A stretch of 64,000 nt of DNA from the NCBI GenBank assembly GCA_013423385.1, contig BLZA01000030.1:558001-622000 (forward strand), written 5' to 3'. This document shows, in pieces, positions 46,022 to 62,434 of the stretch. The notes under the pieces are model-generated. The model made no database searches. It was not told where the DNA came from and worked only from the letters and a program-made list of their open reading frames with translations. Origin of the DNA: Naganishia liquefaciens. Taxonomy: Eukaryota > Basidiomycota > Tremellomycetes > Filobasidiales > Filobasidiaceae. A program made the position numbers and the translations under genes. Numbering within the stretch: position 1 is the stretch's first letter; each line of letters begins with the position of its first letter.

Positions 46022-47375
46022 CTAACCACGAATGGTCGCTTCCAAATGGCGTGCTACGTCTGCTTTCAGCTGTTATCAGTCGTATCAGCTCATGTTTTGC
46101 GGCACAAGGCTCCAGACATACCGCAGCTGAGATGACGTTCTTGTCGGCAAAGTAGGCGACCATCATCTCGGTGGCAACCCAGGCATCACCCAGCGTTCCC
46201 AATATCTTTCCCTATCGACACAGTATCAGCGTTAATGCCTGATGACATGCTGGCTAAAATGACGAACCTCGTATTCGACCGCTAGATCGTTTTGAGCAGT
46301 TTTGACCAAGAGAAGCTCTTTCCCTTTTGGCACAGATGAGGTGGGGAAGAAGGACTTGAACTTCTGGATAGACACGTCGATTCTCTGCCCAAACGAGCTT
46401 GAGCTAACGCCTGACACATCGCTGATGAGTGAACGCACCTCTTCGGCGTCGGCTGAGAGTTTCCCGTCTTTGGCAGCCTTTTTCTGACGTGCCTGTAGGG
46501 CTCTGGTAAAGCCGTCTCGGAGATGCTGTAAGGGCGCGAAATGAGACCATGTACAATGGGAAGTCTAAAAGCTCACGCCGAAGTCGGTATTCCTGGTGGG
46601 CACTGGTTGAACACGTATAATCAGCACATATCTGTTAGGCGGTACCCGCAAGCTTCTTACCTATACGGATTGCGCAGGACACCGGTCGGTTTAACAGCTT
46701 TTCCATTAGCTCCTCGCCAACACTCTGTCCATCTTCGGCTGTGGTAGCTTTAGTCAAGCGATCGGAAGTGAAAGACTACAAGATGTGTAATCCTGGCTTA
46801 GCCCGCGACTTGGACGCTAAATGAATTGCTCACCATCCACTCTGGCTGGCTTCTCAAGGATCTCAATGCTGTTTCCTCTAAGTAAAAGCCTGCGCTGTAT
46901 ACCTTGACGCGGAGAAATGAAACCGTTCGGACACCCAGGCCCACAAGAGGAAGTGGAGAATTGGGCAAGGACAAAGGTACCAGCGTCTGCGGGAAGTTGA
47001 TCGAGGTTGAAGGATCCACTGTCGGGCATAGTGATACCATAAGCTGTATTTCTCGAATTTGAAAAGCTGATCAGACTCTGCTTACCGACAAATCCGTCTT
47101 TCACGTCCAAGTGGCTGATTACAGGTGTTTTTTGTTGGCTGTCCGCATATACGTTCAAGCGTTCGGCGATCCCTAATATGCATGAACCAGACTCCAGCAC
47201 CGCTGATCGAACAATAAGCACGTCACTCACTGTTCTGGGGTTCGAAGAAGTACCAAGTAAGAGCGGCACCGCTAGCGAGTCCGAGGCTGTATGTCGGTAA
47301 CCGACGCCTCGCGCTCTTGAGGGGAATGGCGCCGCGAGCTAAGCTCTGAGGAAATGATAGCCCAGTACGCATCAT
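46022..47375 (-). CDS. AIM18/AIM46-like mitochondrial protein with chalcone-isomerase fold
   Basis: Member of the fungal chalcone-isomerase-like family; the yeast proteins reside in mitochondria and lack known isomerase activity. Translation starts at 47375 (MMRTGLSFPQSLARG), giving a basic presequence and a short hydrophobic segment (YSLGLASGAALTWYFF). The core has INFPQTLV, LVGLGVRTVSFLRVKVYSAGFYLEE, matching the beta-sheet core of the fold, then FFPTSSVPKGKELLLV, LGTLGDAWVATEMMVAYF and a last exon ADVARHLEATIRG ending at 46022. At least five short introns interrupt the gene, and each conserved block lies in a separate exon. About 290 aa. The exact product name is inferred; the fold assignment is good. 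Confidence 0.75.
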
Positions 47376-48950
47376 GTGGTGCGAATCGATGGGGCGTACA
47401 AACTCAAACCGGAGACTTCAATGTGCCCTGTGCCGAAGAATTCGCAAGATCATCGCCGTTGGATTTGGTTCGGCGATCGGAACAGCAGCTTGCATTGAGG
47501 CAGTCATCTGAAACCATAACCGAAACGCTGCAAAAAGCATTAGCCCGTAGGCAAGTTTGATAAATATAAACCCCTCCGATGAGCCGCAGACTGCCATGGC
47601 GTGGCGAGAAGACGTTGCGAGCTATTGTTGCAAATCGAGTGTCAGAGTCGCTGATGTAGGCGGGTACGATGGCTGATGATTCGGGCCAGGCAGCATTCCA
47701 CAAATACACCAAGAACCGGCATGAATAGGGCAGCTGTCTAGGGCCTCTGGTTGCAGTCTCGAGATGCTCCAGCTCCGTGTGGCGCGATTGCTTTCGGGTG
47801 TACAGCAAGGACCTTCCGCGATACCTTTCATTCTGGCTCCTGCATGTCCTTTGTGTCACCCAATCTTATAGTATCCTCAGGAAAGGGTCGATGCGCAGCT
47901 TATCAGGCATCAACGATCAACATCGAAAAGTCTATTAAAGCTGAGTTGCTCTGCTGCAATCCCCCTTTCTACGCCCTTCCCCGAGTTTGCCGCCGCCCAA
48001 CTCCTCTCAATCTTCTTCGGGTAAGCATGACGTTACCAGAGCAAGGATTCGGGGCCTCATCATAGTCTTTCCAAGCGGTTCTCCCATGTTTGCATCAGCT
48101 AAGAGCAGAACGCCCGTAGGGCGAGCATTGCCCGGACGCCATGTTTGGGGTAATCAATTGAAAGAAATTCTGCGGCAGTCTGACCCCGACTGTACCAAGA
48201 GGAGGAAGGCAAAACGGGTCCGAGCCCATCGAGAAGCCAAGTGAAAGTTGATCTCGTTCTTGTACTGTCCCTCACATTTGTGCCAAGATGTCGACATCGC
48301 CTGATTCATCATCACATCATGGTGCCTGTTCCCCGCAAGAGGACTCCGGAACAAGTTTCAGTGGAGCGGCATTTTTGTAGAAGGAGCGGACGACGTTTGT
48401 TGACGCGGCGCAAGTGATGCGCAAGCTATTCTACGAAGCTGTTTCCTCGCAGTCAGGTCTCACGCGAGCCAACAGGCATGTCTTGTCACACGTCTCGCGG
48501 TAGTCGCGAAGCAATCGCGACAGCGTAATCCGCGCGCAGCAGTGTGTAGACTCACCCGCTTTCCGCCAGTCTGCGCCTCCCCACAGAACCCTATATCTAG
48601 AGCAAGCATTCCTGCATCTGTATAAACCTGCTTTCCCGCCGCTGTAACCCGCTGACTGCCGGCGCTTGGCCCAGCTTTTTCTGTCCAATCGATATCATGT
48701 TGTCGAGATGAACGCCGAAAGATAAAACGGCTCGACTGGCGACGCAGAAAGCCGTTCATTGTTGCTCAAAGGACATGTCTATAATGAATGTGCGGGCCAC
48801 AGATGGCAGGCAAGGGCGACTAGGCGATACAACAGCAGAGTAAATCGATTCAGCCCTCTATACAGGATGGTGTAATGCAGTGTGCGGCCACGGAAGGTCC
48901 ATGCGATTCTATGTGGATGTTAACGCCTTTCGATGGCGCAAAGCGAGGCT
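47376..48950 (-). other. 1.57-kb interval without a recognised gene
   Basis: Lies between the AIM18-like start and the DBP2 stop. Several 60-150 codon frames exist on both strands but overlap one another and lack family features or coding composition. A non-coding RNA gene cannot be excluded, but I see no specific signal for one. Confidence 0.4.
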
Positions 48951-51893
<2,943 letters not shown>

Positions 51894-51898
51894 TCACC

Positions 51899-54518
51899 AT
51901 GAGTCATCTGTTGAAACGTCGTTTAAGGTTCTTGTGGTCTACGCATCGCTGCACTGGGTCTCAAGGAACCATCATGGCGCAGATAGTGCCGAAGACGACA
52001 ATGTTGACCATCCCAGCTCCGGATCAACCGACGGTCATGCTTCCCTCAACAAGTCAAGCAGCCGATCCTCCATCAGCACAAGACGAAGAGCATGCATTCC
52101 CAAGCAGTAAAATACATTCAAAGGGAAATACCAGCAATCCTGCTCTTGTGGAGCTCAATGCTCAATTATACACACGCGGCTTGACCCGGAGCGGTCTGAA
52201 GCTCGAGGGCTTGAACAATAAAGCACAGGATCAGGTGATCAAGGTGTTCTCCAAGTTATTAGACCAGAGAGCAGTACGTTGGGGCTTCGTGGTGTCAGCA
52301 GTGTCGCTGATCTGCTACAGAATGACTTCACGCAACTAGAAGCCATGCAGACGTCACATCGTGTCTTGTCGCATGATCTTGACCGTCTGACAGACATCCA
52401 CAAAGACTTGAAGACAAGAGTCATTAAGGCGGAAAAGGAGCGCGAGTTGGCCAGATCACAGGTCGCGTCAGTGGAACTGAAGGACAATGGAATTAAGCGA
52501 CTCACTTTTGCTTGAATAGTACATTGACACAGAGATTGAAACGGGAGGAGCATGGACACAAGTTGGCGAGAGAGGATTTCAATAGAGCGCAGACAGCGCT
52601 GACTTTAGTCAGAACACAAGCGCAGGTAAAAATCTCGAGCTTTCCCAAATGAAAGAACAGCTCACTCGGCCTTTCAAAGCACGACATCAAGAAGAGGGAA
52701 GTCCAGCTGGAACGTACACTGCAGCATTGGCAACGACTTTCGAGCGAGAATGCAAGATTGCTTTCGTCTGGATACCGCACTGGACTAACATGCCTCAATC
52801 CGATCGAGCCGCCTGAGCAGGCTCCAAGGGTGGTTAGTATTCGCTCTTCAAGTTTGTTGGACCATTACTGACCGAGAGTTCGGCAGGATTCGCTCTTTGA
52901 TCCGAGTATTCGCGAGCTGGAACATCAGATCGGCAGCCTGCAGGAAGAATGCGAGGCGTTTAGGCACGTCACACTATCGACGGCAAATCAGTTGATCAAG
53001 CTCGAGGCCCTCGCTAAGCAGGAACCGGTAAGTAACGTCCATTGACCGGGAGCACATCTGACCTCGTTCGTGCAGGAACCGCCCAGAATCGATAGCGGAA
53101 CATTTTTCAAAGCAAATTCCATGAATTCCACACAAACATCATCGTCCACATCGCACCCGCTGACGGCCGATATCCGCTTAAGAGAGATCATGGCAAGGCT
53201 CAGGACATGCATCGAGTCGGACGCGAAGGTTAAGGAAGAAGCAGAAAGACTGAAAAAGGACATGTTGGCCGAGCTGGTCAACTCGTATGAGGGAGAGCGC
53301 GTCGAGCGCGTCAAGCAATTGATGGAGCAGAAGATGCAGGAGATGGTGGTCGCTCTCGGTACGAATGTTCACAGCTGGAGATTTGCTATGCTGATGAGAG
53401 CTCGTAAGGAAACGCTCAAATAGCATCGGATAAAGATGCGAATATACTGAAAGCACAGCAAATTGCGGCTCTAGATACTGCGGGAACAAGCGCTCAACGT
53501 GTAGTATTGGAGTACGAATAACCTCATCGTGTTAAAGCTTCGCTGACCCTATTCGTCCTCTAGACAAGAAAAGGAACGCCTTGAGGAAGAAAAGGCGGCT
53601 GTCGACATCGAGGGAAGGAGGGTAACGGAAACCCTGGTGCGTTTGGCTCAGGATCGTGCAATATTTGAGGTGAGTAGCTTTGTAACCGTACTCCTCCAGA
53701 GCTAAGTGAACAATATTCAGGTCGAACGAGCGGCATTCCTGGAAGATAAGCGGAGATTCGAGATTGACAAGGTTTTGCAAGAACCACCTTGCAGCGTCGC
53801 GTTATCCCACAGCGACTCAGGCAACCCCACTCAGTCTGCACTGCCACCAAGAACGCCAGAGAAGCAGAGTTGCACGAACTCTTCTGACTCTGGCGAGGAT
53901 TCACATGCCAGCCAGGATCTGGAGCTGTCTAGCTACAACGAAACGAACAAATTATCCCCGACCAAGATCAACACTCGACCTGCAATATCATCGCCTCTGG
54001 CCAACTCGGCGACTACCCGCCATGCTGCTGCCCGGGTAAGATCGCCATTACACCGTCGTAGGAATACAAAGGGACCCTCGACACCACTAGCAAGGTTCGT
54101 CTCGCACAAGATCGTAGCAGAAAAGCTGGCGTCTGCCAAAAAAACCAAGCCAACGCCGTCATCCGACAATGGAACGGCCTCCTCGCATGAGGAGCCGCGG
54201 CCGATCGCCCAGAAATTACCACCGAGAGTGCCGAGATCGACAACCCTCACAGCGCCCACTTCTTCGTCTGCGCTAAAAAGTACAACAAAAGCCAATGAGC
54301 GGATGGTATCTTCGCAGGCCATCTTGGCCAAGGCGACTGTAAAGCGAGGTCCATCGCCAATCGATTCAGCCAAGCCGTCAGTCCAGTCGATGACGCAGGG
54401 GAGGAGAGACCAGACACGGGACGCGCCGTCGACTATGAAAACGACACGGAGGCTGGAGATTGGCCAAGCAGCCGGTATTGGTCCGCGTAATGCTGTTCAG
54501 ACCGTGCCGTGGCGTTGA
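51899..54518 (+). CDS. ADIP/SSX2IP-family coiled-coil protein (Msd1-like)
   Basis: Predicted centrosome or spindle-pole coiled-coil protein. Animal SSX2IP and fission-yeast Msd1 of this family anchor microtubules at poles. At least seven short introns are needed to keep frame. The ADIP domain is formed by LNAQLYTRGLTRSGLKLEGL, QAVIKVFSKLL-like sequence, HDLDRLTDIHKDLKTRVIKAEKERELA, then RLKREEHGHKLAREDFNRAQ and HDIKKREVQLERTLQHWQRL. More coiled coil follows (EEAERLKKDMLAELVNSYEGE), then a Ser/Thr/Pro-rich basic tail of about 230 residues ending at 54518. The start is either 51899 or, in equally good context, 51974 (MAQIVPKTTML). It is divergent from DBP2, whose start lies 330 bp away. Family call is moderate. 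Confidence 0.68.
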
Positions 54519-55095
54519 CAGGGACGTAGGAATTCAATCCGGGAATTAAGGCCAGAATGTCAGAATGCAGCCAGAATTGGTATGGTCGGTCGTACAACTC
54601 AGCCGCCAACTCGACCTTCGCGAATGATCTGCCTTCGGCGTTCATTTTCCTCTTTTGATTTCGATGTAGCATATCTCTGCTCGAGGAAGCAGCGTTGTAG
54701 TGGTTGTGTCTATGGCTAATCCGTCTGCGCGAGGGGAACATCGGCCAGTACCAGAAGGCTGATATACCTGTCGCAAGCTGTATCCACTTGGAGTCCTGCG
54801 ACATCGATTTCTGAGATGCCAGCCAACATTGATGTACTTGGACAGCTGTTTAGATCGTACATCTTGAGACAGCTCTTGATCATGAGACACGAAAGCGTTT
54901 CGAGTTGCATCCGCCCCTGTGATCGACGCGAATTGTCTGGATATGACGACTGAGAAGCGACAACGATTGCGTATCATCTGGGCTGGTATGTATCTTGCTC
55001 TACTTAAAAACGAGAATCGCTGTGGGGCATTTCGTGCGCTAACGAGTCGACGCAAAAGGTACACTGGCAGCGACCCACCGTAAGCCGGATTCAAT
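54519..55095 (+). promoter_or_regulatory. upstream region of BLM10
   Basis: 577 bp between the ADIP-like stop and the BLM10 start. A 150-codon leftward frame (54642-55094) lacks protein-like composition and is not called. No specific regulatory motif was identified. Confidence 0.4.
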
Positions 55096-58000
55096 ATGGC
55101 TGACGAGGAAAGTGACTACGACGAGTCCGAGTACTCTGATTCTGAGGGGGAGGTGCTGGACGATGATGACCTCGAAAAGGAAGACGACGTAGTCAATGAT
55201 GGAGATCCTGTCCGCGATGCTGAAGAGGACGATATGGACGATGGCGGGAAAGGGGACCCACGACTCAAACGCATGAAGCTGGCAAGCTGCTTACCGTACA
55301 AAGTCGAAACGCTCGAGGAAATGGACACCAAACTGGAATTAATCATCGCCAAGCTCACCGTATCCATCGAAGCGCAAGATTGGGAGTTTGGTTTCCGCAC
55401 ATGGCTTAGTCGTTTGAACAAGTGAGTCCTCATTCTCGGTTCCGCCAGTTCGCTCATGGTATTGGCATCGCCTGAACAGCTGGATGACTTTGAGCTATCC
55501 AATGAAGAAGGAGATTCGACTGAAGCTAATCGTTACGCTATACGATGTTGCGACGCTACCTGGCTTTACACCTGGCGCGGCAGCTCAAACGACGGAAATG
55601 ATACGATCCCTACTGAGGTACGCCGATGTCTGGTGCATTAAAGGGGCCTTGATTGACCAGATGGGATGCCTTGCTGTGACCCAGGCTGAAACCCACCCTG
55701 AACATCAACGACATCCGGCTTGCCTGGAAGCCGCTTTACGAAGCAGTCTCTCAAAACCTTTCGCTCTATCAGAAAAAAAGATTCATGGGCCAGACGTGAG
55801 TAAATCGCTGCCCATATGCATCTGCGACACTGACTGAACTTTCATTCTTCTAGTACCCTGGTCGATTGGTTCTTGGGCCTGGCGTATGCTTGTCGGAAAT
55901 TCTTTCATCCTAGCGAAATAGACCACATGTTGGAGACAATTTTGCCGAGGCTTGACGGGACGAATATGTCGGTAAGTACATATCAAGAAAAGAAGATCAA
56001 GTCGATGGTAACCATGTCGACGGAAGTCCGTGCTGGCAACCTTGAGCTTGTTGACGAGCTTTCTACCTCTGAGCCATCCGCAGCAATGGCTTCCCATTCG
56101 TGAGTAGCATTCTGTGGCTGTGTTGTTCGGATCTTGACGATCAGGGTCTTCCAGTGATGAAATTGTGGGACGGCATGAATTCGAAGAAATTTGACGCTCA
56201 AATGCTCCAGATAAGTGCGCATCGAATTTTGCTAATCGACGAGCGTTGAAGCTGACGATGGCACCAATCTAGTATCTGCCTTAACCGTGCTCCATCTGAA
56301 TCCTAAAATCTCGGATCCGCAACGAGTGATAAAGATCCCGCATTACCCTCTATCCTTGAGAGTCGACTCCACTCCTGCAAAGAGGGATGCGAGTCACCTT
56401 TCTCAGATCTCGAGCGGAGATGGGATGGATGTGGACAAAGCTGTTCCGGAAGGGCAGGCGGAAGATGGTTTGGATAACTCGGCGAAGTGGCAGGGCATTT
56501 GGAGTGACATCGGCATATTGTCGGAGAAGCAATTTCAGACGATTGTGACCAAGTGCATCGCGACTCTAGGTAAGATTGATCTTGGACTGTCCCCGAGCCG
56601 CTTTTGACGAAGAGACCTTGGCTTGTAGGCTCACCCGTGGGCGGCGATCTCGCCATGGCTGCGGGTGCTGACACACCAGCCGTGAGTGGCAATGGTCAAG
56701 CGCAGGGCGCCTCAGTCTGACACACCGTTTCCCAGGATGCTGCTGTGGACCCCCGGACGAAAGAAATTACTCGCAAGACAGACGTGCTCAGTGAGCGATG
56801 CTGGCTAGTAAGCTAGCCGATTACGCTCACCCTCGTATCCATTGCAGCCGATTTCGCTACTATTATCGTGTACTCCATGGCTGAAGATTCCGACATCGTC
56901 GAAGTGAGCGAATCCGTTGCGTCATCTCCAGGAATTGCAACGGGCACTGCTACGCCAATCCCTTCAGCTGTGTCTCGCTTGAAAGCTCAGCCCATGAGCG
57001 CCAGCACGGACAGCCTCGTCGAAGCCGGAAAGAAGGCGGAACTATCTCGCAAGAGCGTTGGCGGCTCAAAGTCACTCCACTATCTCCACAACTTCCTCCA
57101 GGCCTCCGAAATGTACTTCCATCCATCACGACACAGTCATCATTCCTTAGTCCTCTGCACGTTCATCAAGGTACTTGCCGCCCAATTCCTCCGAAGATGG
57201 AAACAGGAAGAAATACGCGGCAAGCATATCCCCAAGCAGAGACGCCTGACACCCAGGATCAAACGGGAATTTGTTGCTCTTCTCAGCAATCTCGCGATGA
57301 TGAGTATGTTCTCAAACAGCGGCAAAGCGATCGCCGCATCCAAGGAATGTCTGAAAAGTCTCGCACATCTTGAACCCCAGTTGATTGTGTCCCCGATGCT
57401 GGAACGCGTCATGCCAGCATTACAAGGGGAATTCGGCGAGACAAACAGAGCGATGGCGGGATTGCAGGTGATATCGGCCATTGTCCCGCCACTCGTGCGG
57501 CCAGATGTACCCATAATGGCCGGCGAACATCCCTTGCTGGGACTAATGGAGGTCTTGTTGGAGTATGTGGATACCATTAGTGCAGAAAAGACAGTAAGCG
57601 GTCCTTGCCTTGTCGCCGAAATCTTACTCCTGATTTTCTGCTTCTCCGCAGTCGTTGGCTGCAGGAACTCTGATGACTATCCTTGCTCAGATCAAGCTGG
57701 AAGCTCTTCCCGAGGAAGTACCAGAAGGCATTGAAATAGGCAAAAGGGCAAAATCATCCATCTCCAGCAGGAGTATTGACGACCACGACTCGATACCGAC
57801 TGTGGATGTTGATCCAGAAGATACTGAAAAGTCCTTGAGGATGGCCACTTCGGCGTTCCCGCAATGGACTGCAGATACAGTTGCCAAGATGTTCAAGCTA
57901 TACTCCGCTATGCTTGAAGTTAACAATACTGGAGACCGGAATGGGCGGGGTATTAGCAAAGACGAGCGTCTCGCGAGCTTCGCCACATTCATAATGGAAA

Positions 58001-61000
58001 CGGTCGCCGTAAATCTGAGCCCTGCCGCTCTTGAACCTATTGTGCAACAGGTTTACGACAATACTATGGGTCACATAGAGGCGAGCGCGCTACGAATCGT
58101 TCCTGGTTTGATCGGTACCGTCGCCAGAGAAGGCTTGGCTTTCACCAAATTCTTCCCCACTGCTTGCTCGAGGCTGCGATCGGAATTGCAGAATGGCGCT
58201 TTCTCTATCCGGACCAATTCATCGTCAGCGCCAAGAGAGAGTGACGTGCCAGCTTTGTGGTACTTGGGCGCGATCTATGGGTCCGTCTCGAAGCTCGCTG
58301 ACAGAGTATGTATCGATTCTCTTCATATTCCTCTTTCAATCAATCACCGGAGAACTCACTGCCTACATTTTGACAGGTCACATCTGAGCGAGATGGCATG
58401 CTAGATCTATTCAAGCTGCTGATTGATAAATGCTACTCGGAGACAGGTTGGACATGGACTGGTCAGCTCATTGAGAAGGTCCTCTCGGCCTTGACCACTA
58501 CAAGGCCCCGGGAAGCCCGCCTCGTCAATCCCGATGAGTGGGACAGCGAAGGTGCGTCTACCCAGACCACGGGAGCATCGAATGACGCTTACGGTTGAAT
58601 TGCAGACTTCAAGTACAACGCTCATATGTATTTCGGTAAACGTTACAAATTTGACGAAGTCAAGGTTGACTGGAGGATTCCTGGAGAGGAAGGTAAGTGA
58701 CGAGAGTCGCTTCGCTATCTCCCAAACCTCACCTGTGTCCATCGTCAGAGATCGATATGGTGTTCAGAGCTATCGATGAGGTTTTCCAGCCCGTGGCGGA
58801 CAGAGTGGAAGCTCTACTGGAGAATCCAGCCACGGATACCGCTGAATGGGCAAATGACATGTGTCGTTATCTGTTCATCTTGAAGTCTTCCTTGAGTGGC
58901 CTGGCGACAGGTTTCTGGCTGGAAAATCAGGAGAACAAAACAGGTGGTCAGCGGGTCGATCTCTGGTGTGTCACATGCATACCTGCAGCGCAACGGTCGA
59001 ACCTGATTTTGATCTTCTCCTAGCGAACCTCCTCGGGTAGATTACTTGAGCGAGTTCGAGCATTGTGTTGCCAAATTTGCCCTGACGGATCCCGCTGATC
59101 CTCGATATCAGCGCTACAAGGCGTACAGGGAAAGCCTGGGACGTCTATTCCACCGGAGTAGCGAAATTGCAATTGAAAAAGGCATCTCAAATCCCGATCT
59201 GATCCGCTGGCTCTGTGCCGCCATCGGATCCTACGTCAATGCTTATCACGGTATCGAAAAGGCATGGTCCAGCAGCAACAAGAATCACGCAAGCCTTGTC
59301 ACGATCGGCCGTCAATGGTTCGGTCAAAAGGAGTTTCCTCGGCACTATCACGTCAAGCGTATGGAACTCTATCATCAGACTCGATGTCATATCATCACCA
59401 TGACGCGAACTAGAGACGACGTTGATGATCTTTTGATCAATGATTTGGTCGCCTTTACAATATCGCCCTACGTGAAAATCCGGAAGACGAGTCAAACCTA
59501 TATGAAGCACGTACTTGGCAGCTTTGAGGGCGTAAAGGCTTTAGTTCTTCCACAGTATCTTAGCCGTCTCAAGTCTGACATCGACCCCGACATCGTAAAA
59601 GGAGCACTCCATTCCCTCATTCCGCTTATTGCCTTCGCCATAGATCGTCCCGAATATATTGAAGAATTGTACACGAAACTTCTCGATTTAGAAGCACAAC
59701 CGAAGCCCTCGATCCAGACTCTCGCAGCTCGTATTCTGGGGGAGGCCATCGCAGTGACACCATCCCCGGTGACTCTTCTTCAACCGTCTATATTGGAAAC
59801 CGATATGTCTCGCTTCCGACTGACAGCAATCGAGGACGCTCTGGACAAGGATCTTCCGGTAATGATACGTGGCAAATTAGCTGAATTACGCAACAAACGT
59901 CAAAATGCCTACCAATCTCTGATCGAGAACCTTCTCCAAAAGGCGCCTAATGTGCATTGGCGTTATAAAAACTATATCGCGAACATTCTTTTTCAGCTCC
60001 TTCTCCGGGAGCTGCCAGTATCACCCCAACATGCCAAGTTCTTCGTGGATCTTGTAAGCGATCCTCATCCGATACTCGCGAAGTGCGGGCTTCAAGCCGT
60101 CACCAGAATTCTGTACATTGCAAAGCTCCGACATCTTTGCGAGAACGAGCAGGAGCTACTTCTCCAGAAGTATACCAAACACCCCTTGAAGCGGCAAAAG
60201 CAGCTAGAAGGGATCCCCGCGGACTACACAAAGAAGTACATCGCGTTGATGAAATTGTCTCTATCGGAAGGATCGAACGTATGGCTCGAGGATGACGATG
60301 CGACAGGCTGGCTATGCTGGAACAATGTTGTCACACAGCGTCGCCTTCCGGGCAACGGAGAGACCGTCTTCGACTTCGAGCGTGACGCCCGAATAACTGT
60401 TGACGCTATGCGTCCCGTCATACAGGATGCAGCGTTCTGGCAAACGGTTACCGCACAATGGGCTCAAGAAAAAGCGCGAACTGGCCTCAGTGCTTCAACC
60501 ATCGAGTTCGTCCGTGCGGTTTCCCAGGCGTATGGCCCGACGTTTTTCGACACCTTGCTGCCAATCATGGAGGGCCTCTTGGAAGGAGACAAGGACAAGC
60601 AGCGAGCCCTGGCGGAAATCTTGACTGGTTTGACCAGGAGCGCCTTTGTCTACTGGCCGACGGAATCCCGAGTCAAGCTATGGTCTTGGTTGATACCGAC
60701 GTTGGATGTCATTTTCAAGAACATCAAACAAGACAGCATCGACAGTTGGCTCGAATTTTGGGAACGATCCTTCGACCGCCGTGATGTCCGAAGGGTTCGC
60801 CCATTGCTTGATTGGATCATGGAGAAGGCAAAAACTGCTGACTACGTGAATGGGTCCGCTTTCGAGCAAGAGAAAATCTCGAGCTTCTTGTCGGCTATGA
60901 TTGCTACAGGTGGATGGCGATACGACGCGTGGTCTGACGAGTTGATCGACCTGACGTTCCGTGAGGAGTTGATTCTCAATCCCTACCAGGAAATCCGAAG

Positions 61001-62434
61001 ATACGTCGCGGACAATTTCCTTAACATCGAGAATATCCGATGGCATCCGAATTATGCCACCGCTGAAGCGTTCCTGACCGACTGCCGCGCCCATCCGGAT
61101 AAGGATGTCATCGGTACTCATTCCACCATGACCGATCGGGTGAGAGGGTTAATTGCGAAGTTGCCTGAGTGGAGAAGGCAGAGAGTTGCCGGGCCCTCAG
61201 CTTCACAGTCCTCATACGACAAAGCTGCCTCGACAGTTCTGAGATTCGCATACGGATTAAACGACTTACACGCGTCAAGTGTATTCGACTGGGCGGTGCC
61301 GGACTTGTTGTGAGTGCCTGTAAGATGGTTCCTGCTCCTTGATGCTGATGGGGACTGGTATCGCAGGCAGGAATTGATAGAGATCCGGGAGTTCAAAGAT
61401 GACCCTGCCCTCTCCAACATAGCAACCGTCATTGCTGTCACGCTGTCAGCGGTTACGCCTCCAGAGGGAGTAGCGCAACAAATGATCGACTCCATTCTGT
61501 CAACTTTGCGAACAACCACTTCTTGGCGAATCCGACTTCACACCTTGCCTTTGTTGGCAGTCTTGCATTATCGACAACTGCCGCTATTAGGAGAAAGCAG
61601 CAATACTCTGATCATGGACGTGAGCAAATTTGTCTCTGGGTTCTGGTTGGAGAACTCGCTGACTATGGTCGTTACAGGCTCTTTTCCTATGTCTCGACGA
61701 TGAGAATTTGGAAGTCAGACAGATTGCGTGCGAGTAAGTGCGGCGCGCGCCGGCCAAGTATAACAGATCTGAAAGGTTCTCCCACCAGGGTTCTATCAGG
61801 TGTACTGCAATGCTCGATGCGATCTTCCATCAAGGTCTTGAAGGTCTGCCATCGAAGCGAGCGCTTTGTCTTATCATGCTCAAGACGCAATCTACACAGG
61901 AACGCTTTCTTCGCCAGCTGAAATCCACAAAAATCCCTCGGGCAAGAGACGCTTCTGGCAATATCACTCCGCAATTCAATCAAGCAGTCATCAACACGCA
62001 TGGAGCGGTATTGGGGTTGATCGCCATGTGAATACTTTCTGTTCGTTGTTATCGTCTCTCGCGCTGATACATTGATTCTCTCCGCGCATTTATAGCATTC
62101 AAGCATTTCCGTATACCGTGCCGAGCTTTGTTCCTGACTTGTGGGATGTTCTGACACGGCATGCTTCAGATCCTGCGCCAATCGGCCCCGACATCCGGAA
62201 GTGAGTGAAGATGGCCTTCAATCTTTATGTAAGCTTAGACTGACTCTGCTTGTAAGGTGCGCGGCTGCTTTCCGACAAACCCACACAGACTCCTGGCACG
62301 AAGACAAGCTCAAATTCACTGAGGATCAATTATCCAATCTCAGTTTTGTTATTTCTGGAACGTCATACTGTGAGTATTCAGAGGCGTCGCGCAAGGCACA
62401 TCGCTGAATATATCTTGCGCTCACAGACGCATGA
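55096..62434 (+). CDS. BLM10: BLM10/PA200 proteasome activator
   Basis: HEAT-repeat ring that caps the 20S proteasome and opens its gate; about 2000 aa. The ATG at 55096 starts an acidic N-terminus (MADEESDYDESEYSDSEGE), followed by KKRLTVDDLRLAWKPLYEAV, the conserved N-terminal block. The long uninterrupted exon around 59046-61313 carries the middle HEAT domain, for example SPYVKIRKTSQTYMKHVLGSFEGV and RRFWQYHS-type sequence downstream. The C-terminal domain has AFRQTHTDSWHEDKLKFTEDQLSNL. The last intron (about 62370-62426) joins GTSY to YA, giving the C-terminal SYYA that docks into the alpha-ring pocket. Roughly twenty introns, mostly short and crowded in the 5' third and at the 3' end. 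Confidence 0.93.

Noticed and set aside
54642-55094. 150-codon leftward frame upstream of BLM10
   Set aside because: No family features; it ends at the BLM10 start and overlaps its promoter.
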